Source of the DNA: UBA3478 sp965662045
GTDB lineage: Bacteria; Bacteroidota; Bacteroidia; Flavobacteriales; Flavobacteriaceae
Length of the DNA: 49,633 nt
Direction of reading: 5' to 3'
NCBI GenBank assembly: GCA_965662045.1
Contig: CBFIGE010000015.1
Coordinates: 1-49,633, forward strand
Part shown: in pieces, positions 26,555-33,709 of the stretch
Position numbering within the stretch: position 1 is the first letter of the stretch
How the letters are laid out: every line of letters begins with the position of its first letter
Notes under the pieces: generated by a model
The model's database searches: none
Seen by the model: only the letters and a program-made list of their open reading frames with translations
What the model was told of the DNA's origin: nothing
Position numbers and translations under genes: made by a program

Positions 26555-26996
26555 CTGAGAAAATATCTTCTGCCAAGTCGGCGTAATTATTTTGACCTTG
26601 CTCTAAAACTTCCTCATACATATCCTTATCCCAGATCTCAATACGATCGATAACCGCGCTTAGCACGACTTCCTTTTTGAGCCCTGCAAATGCAACGAGT
26701 GATTTAGGTATTTGTATTCTGCCATGCTCCTCTATTTGAAGAGGCTGAGTTCCTGCGAGAAAATTTCTTAAAAACGTATCATAGGATCTTGAAAATCTAT
26801 TTTTCTTCAAAATCTTTTCCATCAATTCATCATAAGCTTCCTTGGGATAGAGTTCTAAACAGTTTTGAAATACCGATCGCTTGATGACAAAACCTTTTTC
26901 AAGAATTGGCAATAACTGAGATTTGAGTGAAACGGGCAGTGTCACTCTTCCCTTGGCGTCCGCCTTACAGTCGTATTGTCCAATGATGTGAAGCAT
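26544..26996 (-). CDS. mraZ: Division/cell wall cluster regulator MraZ
   Basis: An AbrB-like DNA-binding regulator of the dcw cluster with two repeated domains. I choose the ATG at 26996 (MLHIIGQYDCKADAKGRVTL, 150 residues). Upstream in-frame ATGs at 27020 and 27044 exist, but the -7 promoter element TATATTTG lies at 27021-27028, so a start at 27044 would precede transcription, and the family normally begins just before the IIGxYxCKxDAKGR motif. The second repeat contains GTQPLQIEEHGRIQIPKSLV. The acidic C-terminus (YADLAEDIFSDDD) is usual in this phylum. It overlaps rsmH by 11 bp, and a decameric repeat upstream is its likely binding site. Confidence 0.95.
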   Translation of the reverse strand: MLHIIGQYDCKADAKGRVTLPVSLKSQLLPILEKGFVIKRSVFQNCLELYPKEAYDELMEKILKKNRFSRSYDTFLRNFLAGTQPLQIEEHGRIQIPKSLVAFAGLKKEVVLSAVIDRIEIWDKDMYEEVLEQGQNNYADLAEDIFSDDD

Positions 26997-27020
26997 TTGT
27001 TTAGTGTCGTTCTTATACAT

Positions 27021-27028
27021 CAAATATA
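27021..27028 (-). promoter_or_regulatory. -7 promoter element of the dcw cluster (mraZ)
   Basis: TATATTTG on the minus strand matches TAnnTTTG exactly. It ends 24 bp before the preferred mraZ ATG at 26996. No TTTG is seen at the usual upstream distance; that space is taken by the decameric repeat array, which suggests that the promoter is controlled there. Confidence 0.55.
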
Positions 27029-27040
27029 CTTTATTTATAT

Positions 27041-27080
27041 ACACATTTTTACACTTTTATACACATTTATCCACAATTTG
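27041..27080 (-). promoter_or_regulatory. Four tandem 10-bp repeats, probable MraZ box
   Basis: On the minus strand four consecutive decamers read CAAATTGTGG, ATAAATGTGT, ATAAAAGTGT and AAAAATGTGT, each ending in a GTG core at an exact 10-bp (one helical turn) period. MraZ of other bacteria binds direct repeats with a GTGG/TGGG core at 10-bp spacing in front of its own gene, so this is the expected operator. The array lies 12 bp upstream of the -7 element and covers the -33 region. Confidence 0.75.
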
Positions 27081-27129
27081 AAGTTTTTTTGATTTTTGAT
27101 TTAAAAAAAATTAATTAGAACGAATTACC

Positions 27130-27137
27130 TATATTTG
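27130..27137 (+). promoter_or_regulatory. -7 promoter element before the alpha/beta hydrolase gene
   Basis: TATATTTG, a perfect TAnnTTTG, ends 11 bp before the ATG at 27149 and 20 bp before the next in-frame ATG at 27158. The short distance favours the second ATG as the real start. No -33 element is obvious at 19-21 bp. Confidence 0.45.
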
Positions 27138-27148
27138 AAATTCCTCAA

Positions 27149-27928
27149 ATGAAGACTATGACCACAGAAGGGCTATTCAAAAAAGAAGGGCAGTTTCAAT
27201 ACCTAGAAGTTGGCGAGGGTACTCCAATTGTTGTGCTACACGGTTTGATGGGAGGATTGAGTAATTTTGAGGCGGTAGTAGATTTTTTTCCAACTCACAA
27301 TTATAAAGTAGTCATTCCTGAACTACCTATTTACGACATGCCTCTTACCAAAACAACGGTAAAGGAGTTTGCGCACTACCTCAAATCTTTTTTAGAATAC
27401 AAAAAATTCGATTCGGTTATTTTGCTAGGAAACTCTCTTGGAGGTCATATAGGTCTTTTACATACTAAACTCTTCCCTAATCCTATAAAGGCCCTGATCA
27501 TTACGGGAAGCTCTGGATTATACGAGAATAGTATGGGCGATGGTTATCCTAAAAGAGGAGATTATAACTTCATTAAAGCCAAGGCAGAAGAAGTTTTCTA
27601 CGATCCTAAAGTGGCCACTAAAGAAATTGTAGACGAGGTGTTTGCCACAGTGAATGACCGAATGAAGTTGGTTAAAACACTAGCTATCGCAAAAAGTGCA
27701 ATCCGTCACAATATGGCTAAAGATCTTCCTAACATCCAAACACCAACTTGCATAATTTGGGGTGAAAACGATATTGTAACGCCTCCAAAAGTCGCAGAAG
27801 AATTCAATGAACTTCTTCCAAACTCTGATTTATTTTGGGTAGAAAAGTGTGGACATGCCCCTATGATGGAACATCCTCAATTGTTCAATGAAATTCTTTA
27901 CAACTGGCTAAACTCTAGAAATATTTAA
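27149..27928 (+). CDS. Alpha/beta-fold hydrolase
   Basis: A 259-residue cytoplasmic alpha/beta hydrolase with no signal peptide. Visible: oxyanion-hole region VVLHGLMGGLSNFE (about 28-41), nucleophile elbow LLGNSLGGHIGLLH with Ser near 98, a cap region (GDGYPKRGDYNFIKAKAEEVF), acid in IIWGENDIVTPP and catalytic His in EKCGHAPMMEHP. The substrate is unknown; the fold also covers lactonases, dehalogenases and esterases. It lies 9 bp upstream of engB in the same direction, so the two are probably cotranscribed. Given the promoter position, the start may be the ATG at 27158 (MTTEGLFKKEG), which also resembles relatives better. Confidence 0.9.
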   Translation: MKTMTTEGLFKKEGQFQYLEVGEGTPIVVLHGLMGGLSNFEAVVDFFPTHNYKVVIPELPIYDMPLTKTTVKEFAHYLKSFLEYKKFDSVILLGNSLGGHIGLLHTKLFPNPIKALIITGSSGLYENSMGDGYPKRGDYNFIKAKAEEVFYDPKVATKEIVDEVFATVNDRMKLVKTLAIAKSAIRHNMAKDLPNIQTPTCIIWGENDIVTPPKVAEEFNELLPNSDLFWVEKCGHAPMMEHPQLFNEILYNWLNSRNI

Positions 27929-27937
27929 GAGACACCA

Positions 27938-28549
27938 GTGAAAATTAATTCTGCAAAATTTGTAGTGAGCAACAGTCAAGTTGACCAATGCCCGAGAAAT
28001 CCATTTCCGGAATACGCTTTTATCGGAAGATCAAATGTGGGAAAATCATCATTGATCAACATGATTGCCAATCAAAAAAATCTTGCTAAAACTTCAGGCA
28101 GACCAGGTAAGACTCAACTTATCAATCATTTTCTTATCAATAATAATTGGTTTTTAGTGGATCTTCCTGGATATGGATACGCAAAGGTTTCCAAATCAAA
28201 CCGCAGAGAATTTGCAAAATTGATAAAGGCTTATTTTACAAAAAGAAAACAACTCGTATGTGCATTCGTGCTCATAGACATTAGACATAGCGCGCAAAAA
28301 ATTGATTTAGAATTCATGGCCTGGCTAAACGAATTGGGTATTGCTTTTTACATTGTCTTTACCAAGTCAGACAAATTAAAAGAAGATCAAATTCAAGCAA
28401 CAATTGATCAGTACAATAAAGAACTTGAAGAATACGGTTGGCTAGAAAGCCCCAAATCTTTTATCACCTCGTCTACCAAATACATGGGAAAAGAAGAGCT
28501 CTTAAATGAAATAGAACGATTGAACCAAGACGTATTCAAGTCCCAATAA
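27938..28549 (+). CDS. engB: Ribosome biogenesis GTPase EngB/YihA
   Basis: A 203-residue small GTPase of the EngB (YsxC/YihA) family needed for 50S subunit assembly. G motifs: G1 GRSNVGKSSLIN (about 31-42), G2 KTSGRPGKTQLIN, G3 LVDLPGYGYAKVSK, G4 FTKSDKL, G5 ITSSTKYMG. The start codon is GTG at 27938, which gives the expected N-terminus (KINSAKFVVSNSQVDQCPR). It lies 9 bp downstream of the hydrolase gene and convergent with gldC, with 5 bp between the ends. Complete. Confidence 0.96.
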   Translation: MKINSAKFVVSNSQVDQCPRNPFPEYAFIGRSNVGKSSLINMIANQKNLAKTSGRPGKTQLINHFLINNNWFLVDLPGYGYAKVSKSNRREFAKLIKAYFTKRKQLVCAFVLIDIRHSAQKIDLEFMAWLNELGIAFYIVFTKSDKLKEDQIQATIDQYNKELEEYGWLESPKSFITSSTKYMGKEELLNEIERLNQDVFKSQ

Positions 28550-28554
28550 AAACC

Positions 28555-28890
28555 CTACTCATTTAAGTTTAATTTTTCAGCAAAATAGGCGCAAAAGTCC
28601 TTCATCGTTTCGCTCATTTTTTCGTCCTGTGTCGCTCTGTAGTAGGTGTCGCTCATACTGACTAAGGTTTGATGAAAAAACACTTTCATTTGATCTACAG
28701 GCATGTCTTTCGTCCATAAATCAATTCGTAAAGATTCCTGAGCATTGTGGTCCCAAACAGATAACATCACAGCTTTAGCTGACTGATTGACTATTCCGCC
28801 GTCTTCTGCAGACCAGTTCAAAGCTTCTGGAACTTTATTCTCATCTAATCCCACTTCCACAGAAATTTTTGATTTGTGTTGTATGGTCAT
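28555..28890 (-). CDS. gldC: Gliding motility protein GldC
   Basis: A 111-residue protein matching the GldC family known from gliding Flavobacteriia: IQHKSKISVEVGLDENKVPE, WSAEDGG, AKAVMLSVWDHNAQESLRID, LWTKDMPVDQMKVFFHQTL and the C-terminal DFCAYFAEKL. No signal peptide. Its biochemical role is not established; it accompanies the Gld/Spr machinery of the type IX secretion and gliding system. It lies 4 bp downstream of gldB, which is the arrangement known in gliding flavobacteria. Presence alone does not prove gliding, as gldB and gldC also occur in non-gliding relatives. Confidence 0.93.
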   Translation of the reverse strand: MTIQHKSKISVEVGLDENKVPEALNWSAEDGGIVNQSAKAVMLSVWDHNAQESLRIDLWTKDMPVDQMKVFFHQTLVSMSDTYYRATQDEKMSETMKDFCAYFAEKLNLNE

Positions 28891-28894
28891 GTTT

Positions 28895-29860
28895 TTATCT
28901 TTTGGGTTTGTAATTTGATTCTTTTAGTAGCTCTATAGCATCTAACTCAACTAAGGCAATGACGCTTGTATTTTTATTTTTATACATGTATTGCTCAACG
29001 ATTCTATAACCTATGAATCTGCCAATTCTCGAGGGTGATTCAAGATCTATTTGAAGACCAAATTTAGAAAAGGGTGCGAGATCTAAAAACCGCTTTTCCA
29101 ATTCTTTATCTGTGCTGTATATAAAGTCATTTTCTAAAAAATAACTCCAAATTTGTTTTTCATTGGCCCTCGACCACTGATACGATTCTTCGGTATAGCC
29201 CAAATTTACCGCAATAGAAGCCTCAGGATTTAACATTGTCTTGATATAAACCTCTTTTCCATATTGTATCATTTTGTACAAGAATTGCCTGTTGGTAGTA
29301 AAGGGTAATCGAGATTTAACCAAAACAGCACTCACATCAGAAGTAAGATATCTTCGATCCAAAAGCTCCCTTTGATAAACGGGTATTCCTTCGTAGAAAT
29401 AGTGGTCTTTACCCAAATAAGAATCCAAACCGATAAAAAGTAAACTGTCTGCGTAAAGAATTCTATTCTTGTAATCCACCTTAGACACAACAGTCATTAC
29501 TTTAGGAGCAGCGGCATCAAAGTATTTTTCGAAGTTGTAGAAAAGACGTCCTAATTCATTCTTATAAGTGATATCTCCATCATAAATTTTAGCTACCTCT
29601 TGTTCAAGTTCCTTCTGAAGCGGATCATTATCAATCTTATCCAGCCAGATACGATCCTCAACTTCAACTGGAAACATAAACGGAAAAGCTCGCTTCATTC
29701 CATCTAAGTCTTCTGCTTTGGTTTGCGCAAACAAAGAGTCAAATCGAATGACTTCAAGATTTGACAAATATTCAATATTCTTTACTGTATTATTATTTTC
29801 TCGACAACTTTGGGTAATTAGTATTGCGAAAACGGTAAAACTTAAGCCTAAGTACTTCAT
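28895..29860 (-). CDS. gldB: Gliding motility lipoprotein GldB
   Basis: A lipoprotein of 321 residues from the preferred start. The ATG at 29860 gives a proper lipoprotein signal (MKYLGLSFTVFAILITQSC, Cys19). The longer in-frame start at 29920 would put 20 polar residues before the signal and would lie upstream of a TACCTTTG promoter element at 29907-29914, so I reject it. Family segments: LSNLEVIRFDSLFAQT, DLDGMKRAFPFMFP, RILYADSLLFIGLDSYLGKDH, FYEGIPVYQRE and QYMYKNKNTSVIALVELDA. GldB is required for gliding in Flavobacterium, but its exact activity is unknown. Operon with gldC; divergent from nadE. Confidence 0.93.
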   Translation of the reverse strand: MKYLGLSFTVFAILITQSCRENNNTVKNIEYLSNLEVIRFDSLFAQTKAEDLDGMKRAFPFMFPVEVEDRIWLDKIDNDPLQKELEQEVAKIYDGDITYKNELGRLFYNFEKYFDAAAPKVMTVVSKVDYKNRILYADSLLFIGLDSYLGKDHYFYEGIPVYQRELLDRRYLTSDVSAVLVKSRLPFTTNRQFLYKMIQYGKEVYIKTMLNPEASIAVNLGYTEESYQWSRANEKQIWSYFLENDFIYSTDKELEKRFLDLAPFSKFGLQIDLESPSRIGRFIGYRIVEQYMYKNKNTSVIALVELDAIELLKESNYKPKR

Positions 29861-29906
29861 TTTATTGGCGTTTACTTTTAATTGAGGCATGTCTCCTTTA
29901 ATTTTA

Positions 29907-29914
29907 CAAAGGTA
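29907..29914 (-). promoter_or_regulatory. -7 promoter element of gldB-gldC
   Basis: TACCTTTG on the minus strand matches TAnnTTTG exactly; a TTG lies 18 bp upstream. Transcription would begin near 29900, about 40 nt before the ATG at 29860, which fixes the gldB start. Confidence 0.5.
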
Positions 29915-29925
29915 TTTCAAATGCT

Positions 29926-30714
29926 ATGAAAACAACAGCAGTCTTCGAACATATTCAAAACTGGCTTCAAAGTTATATAACCAATGCAAAAGCCAAGGGT
30001 TTTATAATTGGAGTATCTGGCGGTATAGATTCAGCGCTAACTTCAACACTTTGCGCACATACTAAAGCACCTGTACTCTGTTTAGAAATGCCAATTCACC
30101 AAGGTGAAAATCAGATTAGTAGAGCCAGCAAACACATTGACTGGCTTCAAAGTGAATTTCCCAATGTATCTCGAATTGAAGTTCCGCTAACGGATTTATA
30201 TGACAATTTTGTAAATCTCTTGCCAGAAGCATTAGACAAGGATCGTCAAAATCTAGCCTTAGCTAATACCCGAGCACGTTTTAGAATGTCAACGCTGTAC
30301 TACTTTGCTGGCCTAAATAATTACCTTGTAGCGGGCACAGGAAATAAAGTGGAAGACTTTGGTGTGGGATTTTATACCAAATATGGTGATGGCGGAGTGG
30401 ATTTAAGCCCAATAGCTGACCTGCTCAAAACCGAAGTTTATGAACTTGCTGCTTCATTAGGTGTTCAAAAGAGCATCCTAGAGGCTCCTCCGACAGACGG
30501 ATTATGGGGTGACCACCGAACGGATGAAGACCAGATCGGCGCATCATATCCTGAATTGGAATGGGCGATGAAGATGCATGAAGAAAATAAAGTCAATTCT
30601 GACTTTGAAGGCAGACAACAAGAGGTTTACGAGATATATACCAGATTTCACAACTCTAATAAGCACAAAATGCTGCCTATCCCTGTATGTGAAATTCCTA
30701 AAGAACTCAAATAG
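29926..30714 (+). CDS. nadE: NAD synthetase (ammonia/glutamine-dependent amide transfer domain) NadE
   Basis: Makes NAD from nicotinic acid adenine dinucleotide with ATP and ammonia. The 262-residue protein has the synthetase domain only: the PP-loop IIGVSGGIDSALTSTLC (about 27-43), NTRARFRMSTLYYFA, VAGTGNKVEDFGVGFYTKYGDGGVDLSPIADLLKTEVYELA as the substrate- and ATP-binding core, and ILEAPPTDGLWGDHRTDEDQIG. No N-terminal glutaminase domain, so free ammonia or a separate partner supplies nitrogen. Divergent from gldB with a short shared promoter region; a response regulator gene follows in the same direction after 106 bp. Confidence 0.95.
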   Translation: MKTTAVFEHIQNWLQSYITNAKAKGFIIGVSGGIDSALTSTLCAHTKAPVLCLEMPIHQGENQISRASKHIDWLQSEFPNVSRIEVPLTDLYDNFVNLLPEALDKDRQNLALANTRARFRMSTLYYFAGLNNYLVAGTGNKVEDFGVGFYTKYGDGGVDLSPIADLLKTEVYELAASLGVQKSILEAPPTDGLWGDHRTDEDQIGASYPELEWAMKMHEENKVNSDFEGRQQEVYEIYTRFHNSNKHKMLPIPVCEIPKELK

Positions 30715-30820
30715 GATTGCCCAATCTGTAATACATCCTTTTTTTATACATTCCACCGAAACTTCTCCATTTTATGTAATATTAATACCACATTTATCTC
30801 AAGAACCTAAAAGTAATATT

Positions 30821-31450
30821 GTGATAAACGTTGTAATAGCTGACCCACATCCAATTATACAATACGGCCTTAAAGAACTTTTAAGTACGTCTTCTAGCAT
30901 CAATATCGTGGGCACCGTTTCTAATACTGAAGAATTATTTGAGACCATCAATAAAAAAATGGTTGAAATTGTTATTATGGAACTAGATCTTCCAGATAGC
31001 CATGGAATCAGTTTTCTAAGAAGACTCAAATCTGAGTTTCCACATATTAAATCACTGATTTTTAGTTCACAATCAGAAGATGTCTACGCACTTTCTATGA
31101 TTAGAGCTGGTACATCAGGATATATTTGTAAAACTGGAGAACTAGAAATTATAGAACACGCTGTTCTCAAGATTAGTGCTGGAGGTATGTTTATTACTAA
31201 CGAACTCGCTCAGAAGTTAGCCTTAGAAAGCAATACTGAAAATAGCAGAAAGTACTTCAGAAAACTGTCTACTCGTGAAGTAGAAGTACTGAAAATGTTG
31301 GCCAGTGGAAAACGAAATAAAGAGGTCGCCGAAGGACTAAATCTGAACGAGAAAACAGTCAGTACTTACAAAGCCAGATTGATGCGTAAATTGAACGTGT
31401 CAAATATGGTAGATTTACTAAAACAGGCCGAAGCTTTAGAACTATACTAA
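30821..31450 (+). CDS. LuxR-family response regulator with Glu at the phospho-acceptor position
   Basis: A 209-residue NarL/FixJ-type regulator: receiver domain about 1-120, then an HTH of LuxR type (about 145-205, LSTREVEVLKMLASGKRNKE then VAEGLNLNEKTVSTYKARL). I choose the GTG at 30821 (VINVVIADPHPIIQYGLKEL); a longer open frame back to 30578 overlaps nadE and has no family sequence. The receiver keeps an acidic residue at position 8 (ADPHP), Ser in LIFSSQSEDVY and the Lys in GYICKTGE, but the acceptor Asp of the usual xxMDxxMP motif is Glu54 (IVIMELDLPD). Glu can mimic phosphorylation, so activity without a kinase is likely; Asp56 is a less likely substitute. No sensor kinase is adjacent. 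Convergent with dnaG, 1 bp apart. Confidence 0.9.
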   Translation: MINVVIADPHPIIQYGLKELLSTSSSINIVGTVSNTEELFETINKKMVEIVIMELDLPDSHGISFLRRLKSEFPHIKSLIFSSQSEDVYALSMIRAGTSGYICKTGELEIIEHAVLKISAGGMFITNELAQKLALESNTENSRKYFRKLSTREVEVLKMLASGKRNKEVAEGLNLNEKTVSTYKARLMRKLNVSNMVDLLKQAEALELY

Positions 31451-31462
31451 ATCAGTAGTATA
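31443..31462. terminator. Short hairpin across two convergent stop codons
   Basis: TATACTA, six-base loop AATCAG, TAGTATA forms a 7-bp AT-rich stem that covers the stop codons of the response regulator (plus) and dnaG (minus). No U-tract follows on either strand, so it is at best a weak bidirectional terminator. Confidence 0.3.
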
Positions 31463-33431
31463 ATACTCTATTCAATCTTTCGTTCAATAATTTATTTAAA
31501 GAGATATAATTGATCACCTCCTCAAGTAATTTTGGATTACTCTGGTCCTTTGTTTTATTTTGAATATTCTCGATGTGTTTTTGAACCCACACACATCTCA
31601 AACTCAAAACTGTCTCTTGCAACCATTGTACGATTTCCGTTTCCCTTTCTTTTACAAAAATCATTCGTTTTTCCCAATTATGAATCTGATGTTTATCCGA
31701 ATCTAAAACGGCGCCAGAAGCAATTTCAATCAAATCAACTCGTTGATTCGAATTGAGATATTGAAAAAAACTCGCACTGTCAAATTGGTTTTCTGCTGAA
31801 TAATAACTTATTAATTGACCGTACAATTCTTGAAATTCAGTATGAGCTAAATTCATTTCGTCTTGCTGTAATTCGACATAAATCTTATCAATAACCTTAT
31901 ATTCCTGTGGTTTTTGAGTTAAAATCAATTGGCCCGTATCATTATCTTCAACATAGACCTCATCAACGAACAACTCGGTTCGATCTCCATACAACAATAA
32001 GATTTGAATGAGGTTTTTTTCTAACACCCATTGTTTGTCGGTATGTTTCTTTGGTTGACTTGAAACAATCTCAAGATTTTGAGATTTATCTCTAGTCTGT
32101 TTTTGCTGATTCTGACTGCTCTTTTTTTCAATTTGAGCTAGTGAACTAAATAAAGTCCCTTCATTCAAGTCAAATTGTAAGGCGGTCTGTTTGATGTACA
32201 ATTCTTTTTTAATGCTATCTGGAATAACAGCTATACTTTCGAGAACAGCACGTACAGTATTTGATTTTTTAATTGGATCGTTTTTAACCTCGTCCAGCAA
32301 TAATTCACTTTTGAATGAAATAAAATCCTTCTGATTCGATTCTAGATAATCAAGTATGTCTTCTTTGGTATTATTCTTAGCAAAACTGTCGGGATCCTCC
32401 CCTTCCGGAACGATGCAGACTTTGACATTCATTCCTTGAGCCAATATTAAATCAATACCTCTTATAGCAGCTCGTACACCTGCTGCATCGGAATCAAACA
32501 AAACCGTAATATTCGAAGTAAGTCTCTGTATAATTCGAATTTGCTGCTCCGTAAGCGCTGTACCACTAGAGGCCACTACATTCTCTATTCCTCTTTGATG
32601 CATTTGAATCACATCGGTATAACCTTCCACAATAATGCAATTATCATTTTTTGCAATAGCCGACTTTGCAAAATATATCCCGTAAAGAACCTTACTCTTA
32701 TTGTAAATTAGACTTTCTGGAGAATTGACGTATTTAGCAATTTTTTTATCGCTTTCTAGGGTTCTTCCTCCAAAGCCTAATACTCTTCCGCTGTTTGAAT
32801 GAATAGGAAACATAACTCTTCCCTTAAAGCGATCAAAAGATTTTTTTTGGCCGTTTTGATCTTTGACAATGCTCAGACCTGATTGCTCTAAATACTCTAA
32901 TTCATACCCTTTTTTCAGACCAGCTTTGGTCATAGCGTCCCATTGATTAGAGCAGTAACCCAATTCAAATTTCTTAATGGTGTGTTCTTTAAAACCTCGT
33001 TCTTTGAAATAACTCAAACCAATGGCTTTGCCATTTTCTGAATCCCATAAGGATTCTTCGAAATAATTTTTTGCAAATTCTGAAACGAGATACAAACTCT
33101 CCATTTGGTCGGCAGCCATTTTTTGCTCATCTGTTTGGGCTGTTTCTTCAATTTCAATACCGTATTTATTAGCTAAATGACGTATGGCTTCAGGATAGGT
33201 GTAGTGCTCGATTTCCATTAAAAAGGCGATGGCATTTCCGCCCTTACCACTTGAGAAATCTTTCCAAATTTGCTTGACGGGAGAGACCATAAAGCTAGGA
33301 CTGCGCTCTTCAGTAAATGGGCTTAAGCCTTTGAAATTTGCTCCAGATTTTTTCAATTGAACATAATCTTGAATAACTTCTTCGACCCTAATCGCCTCGT
33401 AAACTTTATCAATACTTTCTTTAGAAATCAA
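31452..33431 (-). CDS. dnaG: DNA primase DnaG (N-terminal zinc ligands lost)
   Basis: A 659-residue primase making RNA primers at the replication fork. The N-terminal domain aligns with the CHC2 zinc-binding domain (SGANFKGLSPFTEERSPSF, then KQIWKDFSSGKGGNAIAFLM), but the usual ligands are gone: CPFH reads SPFT and CFGCG reads DFSSG. The same replacement is, as I recall, common in Flavobacteriaceae. The RNA polymerase core is intact: GRVMFPIHSNSGRVLGFGGR, the Toprim Glu in IVEGYTDVIQMHQRG, and LFDSDAAGVRAAIRG. The C-terminal helicase-binding region is divergent. The start codon is TTG at 33431, giving the normal N-terminus ISKESIDKVYEA. Confidence 0.95.
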   Translation of the reverse strand: MISKESIDKVYEAIRVEEVIQDYVQLKKSGANFKGLSPFTEERSPSFMVSPVKQIWKDFSSGKGGNAIAFLMEIEHYTYPEAIRHLANKYGIEIEETAQTDEQKMAADQMESLYLVSEFAKNYFEESLWDSENGKAIGLSYFKERGFKEHTIKKFELGYCSNQWDAMTKAGLKKGYELEYLEQSGLSIVKDQNGQKKSFDRFKGRVMFPIHSNSGRVLGFGGRTLESDKKIAKYVNSPESLIYNKSKVLYGIYFAKSAIAKNDNCIIVEGYTDVIQMHQRGIENVVASSGTALTEQQIRIIQRLTSNITVLFDSDAAGVRAAIRGIDLILAQGMNVKVCIVPEGEDPDSFAKNNTKEDILDYLESNQKDFISFKSELLLDEVKNDPIKKSNTVRAVLESIAVIPDSIKKELYIKQTALQFDLNEGTLFSSLAQIEKKSSQNQQKQTRDKSQNLEIVSSQPKKHTDKQWVLEKNLIQILLLYGDRTELFVDEVYVEDNDTGQLILTQKPQEYKVIDKIYVELQQDEMNLAHTEFQELYGQLISYYSAENQFDSASFFQYLNSNQRVDLIEIASGAVLDSDKHQIHNWEKRMIFVKERETEIVQWLQETVLSLRCVWVQKHIENIQNKTKDQSNPKLLEEVINYISLNKLLNERLNRVLYY

Positions 33432-33479
33432 AATTTGAACTATAAGATGATTTGCTAATTTAGTGGAACATTTTAAAAG

Positions 33480-33701
33480 ATGATATTTTTATTTTTCGGT
33501 ACGCGAACACTTGACCAAAAGTCAACACAAAGATTAGACTTAACTTGCTCCTATTGCAATATCAAAGGACAAATTCAGCAGTACAGTCAATCTGAATACT
33601 TCCATCTTTTTTGGATTCCTGTTTTTAGAATTAAGTCCCATGAGCACGGGCAGTGTGAGCACTGCAAAAAACATTATACAGATCAGGAATTACATTCCTA
33701 A
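33480..33701 (+). CDS. Small zinc-ribbon protein
   Basis: A 73-residue protein with four Cys in two knuckles, CSYC and CEHC, separated by about 36 residues that contain aromatic pairs (YFHLFWIPVFRIK) and a His. This is the shape of small zinc-ribbon domain proteins found across Bacteroidota; the function is unknown. It stands alone on the plus strand between dnaG (divergent) and the polyprenyl synthase gene (convergent, 8 bp apart). The paired cysteines and its snug fit between genes argue for a real gene. Confidence 0.75.
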   Translation: MIFLFFGTRTLDQKSTQRLDLTCSYCNIKGQIQQYSQSEYFHLFWIPVFRIKSHEHGQCEHCKKHYTDQELHS

Positions 33702-33709
33702 GGTCAGTA

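Noticed and set aside
26997..27044. Longer MraZ starts at 27020 and 27044
   Set aside because: The -7 promoter element at 27021-27028 and the decamer repeats from 27041 overlap them; the family N-terminus begins at 26996.
29861..29920. Longer GldB start
   Set aside because: It precedes the gldB promoter element and would bury the lipoprotein signal behind 20 polar residues.
30578..30820. N-terminal extension of the response regulator frame
   Set aside because: It overlaps nadE in another frame and lacks receiver sequence; the receiver domain starts at the GTG at 30821.
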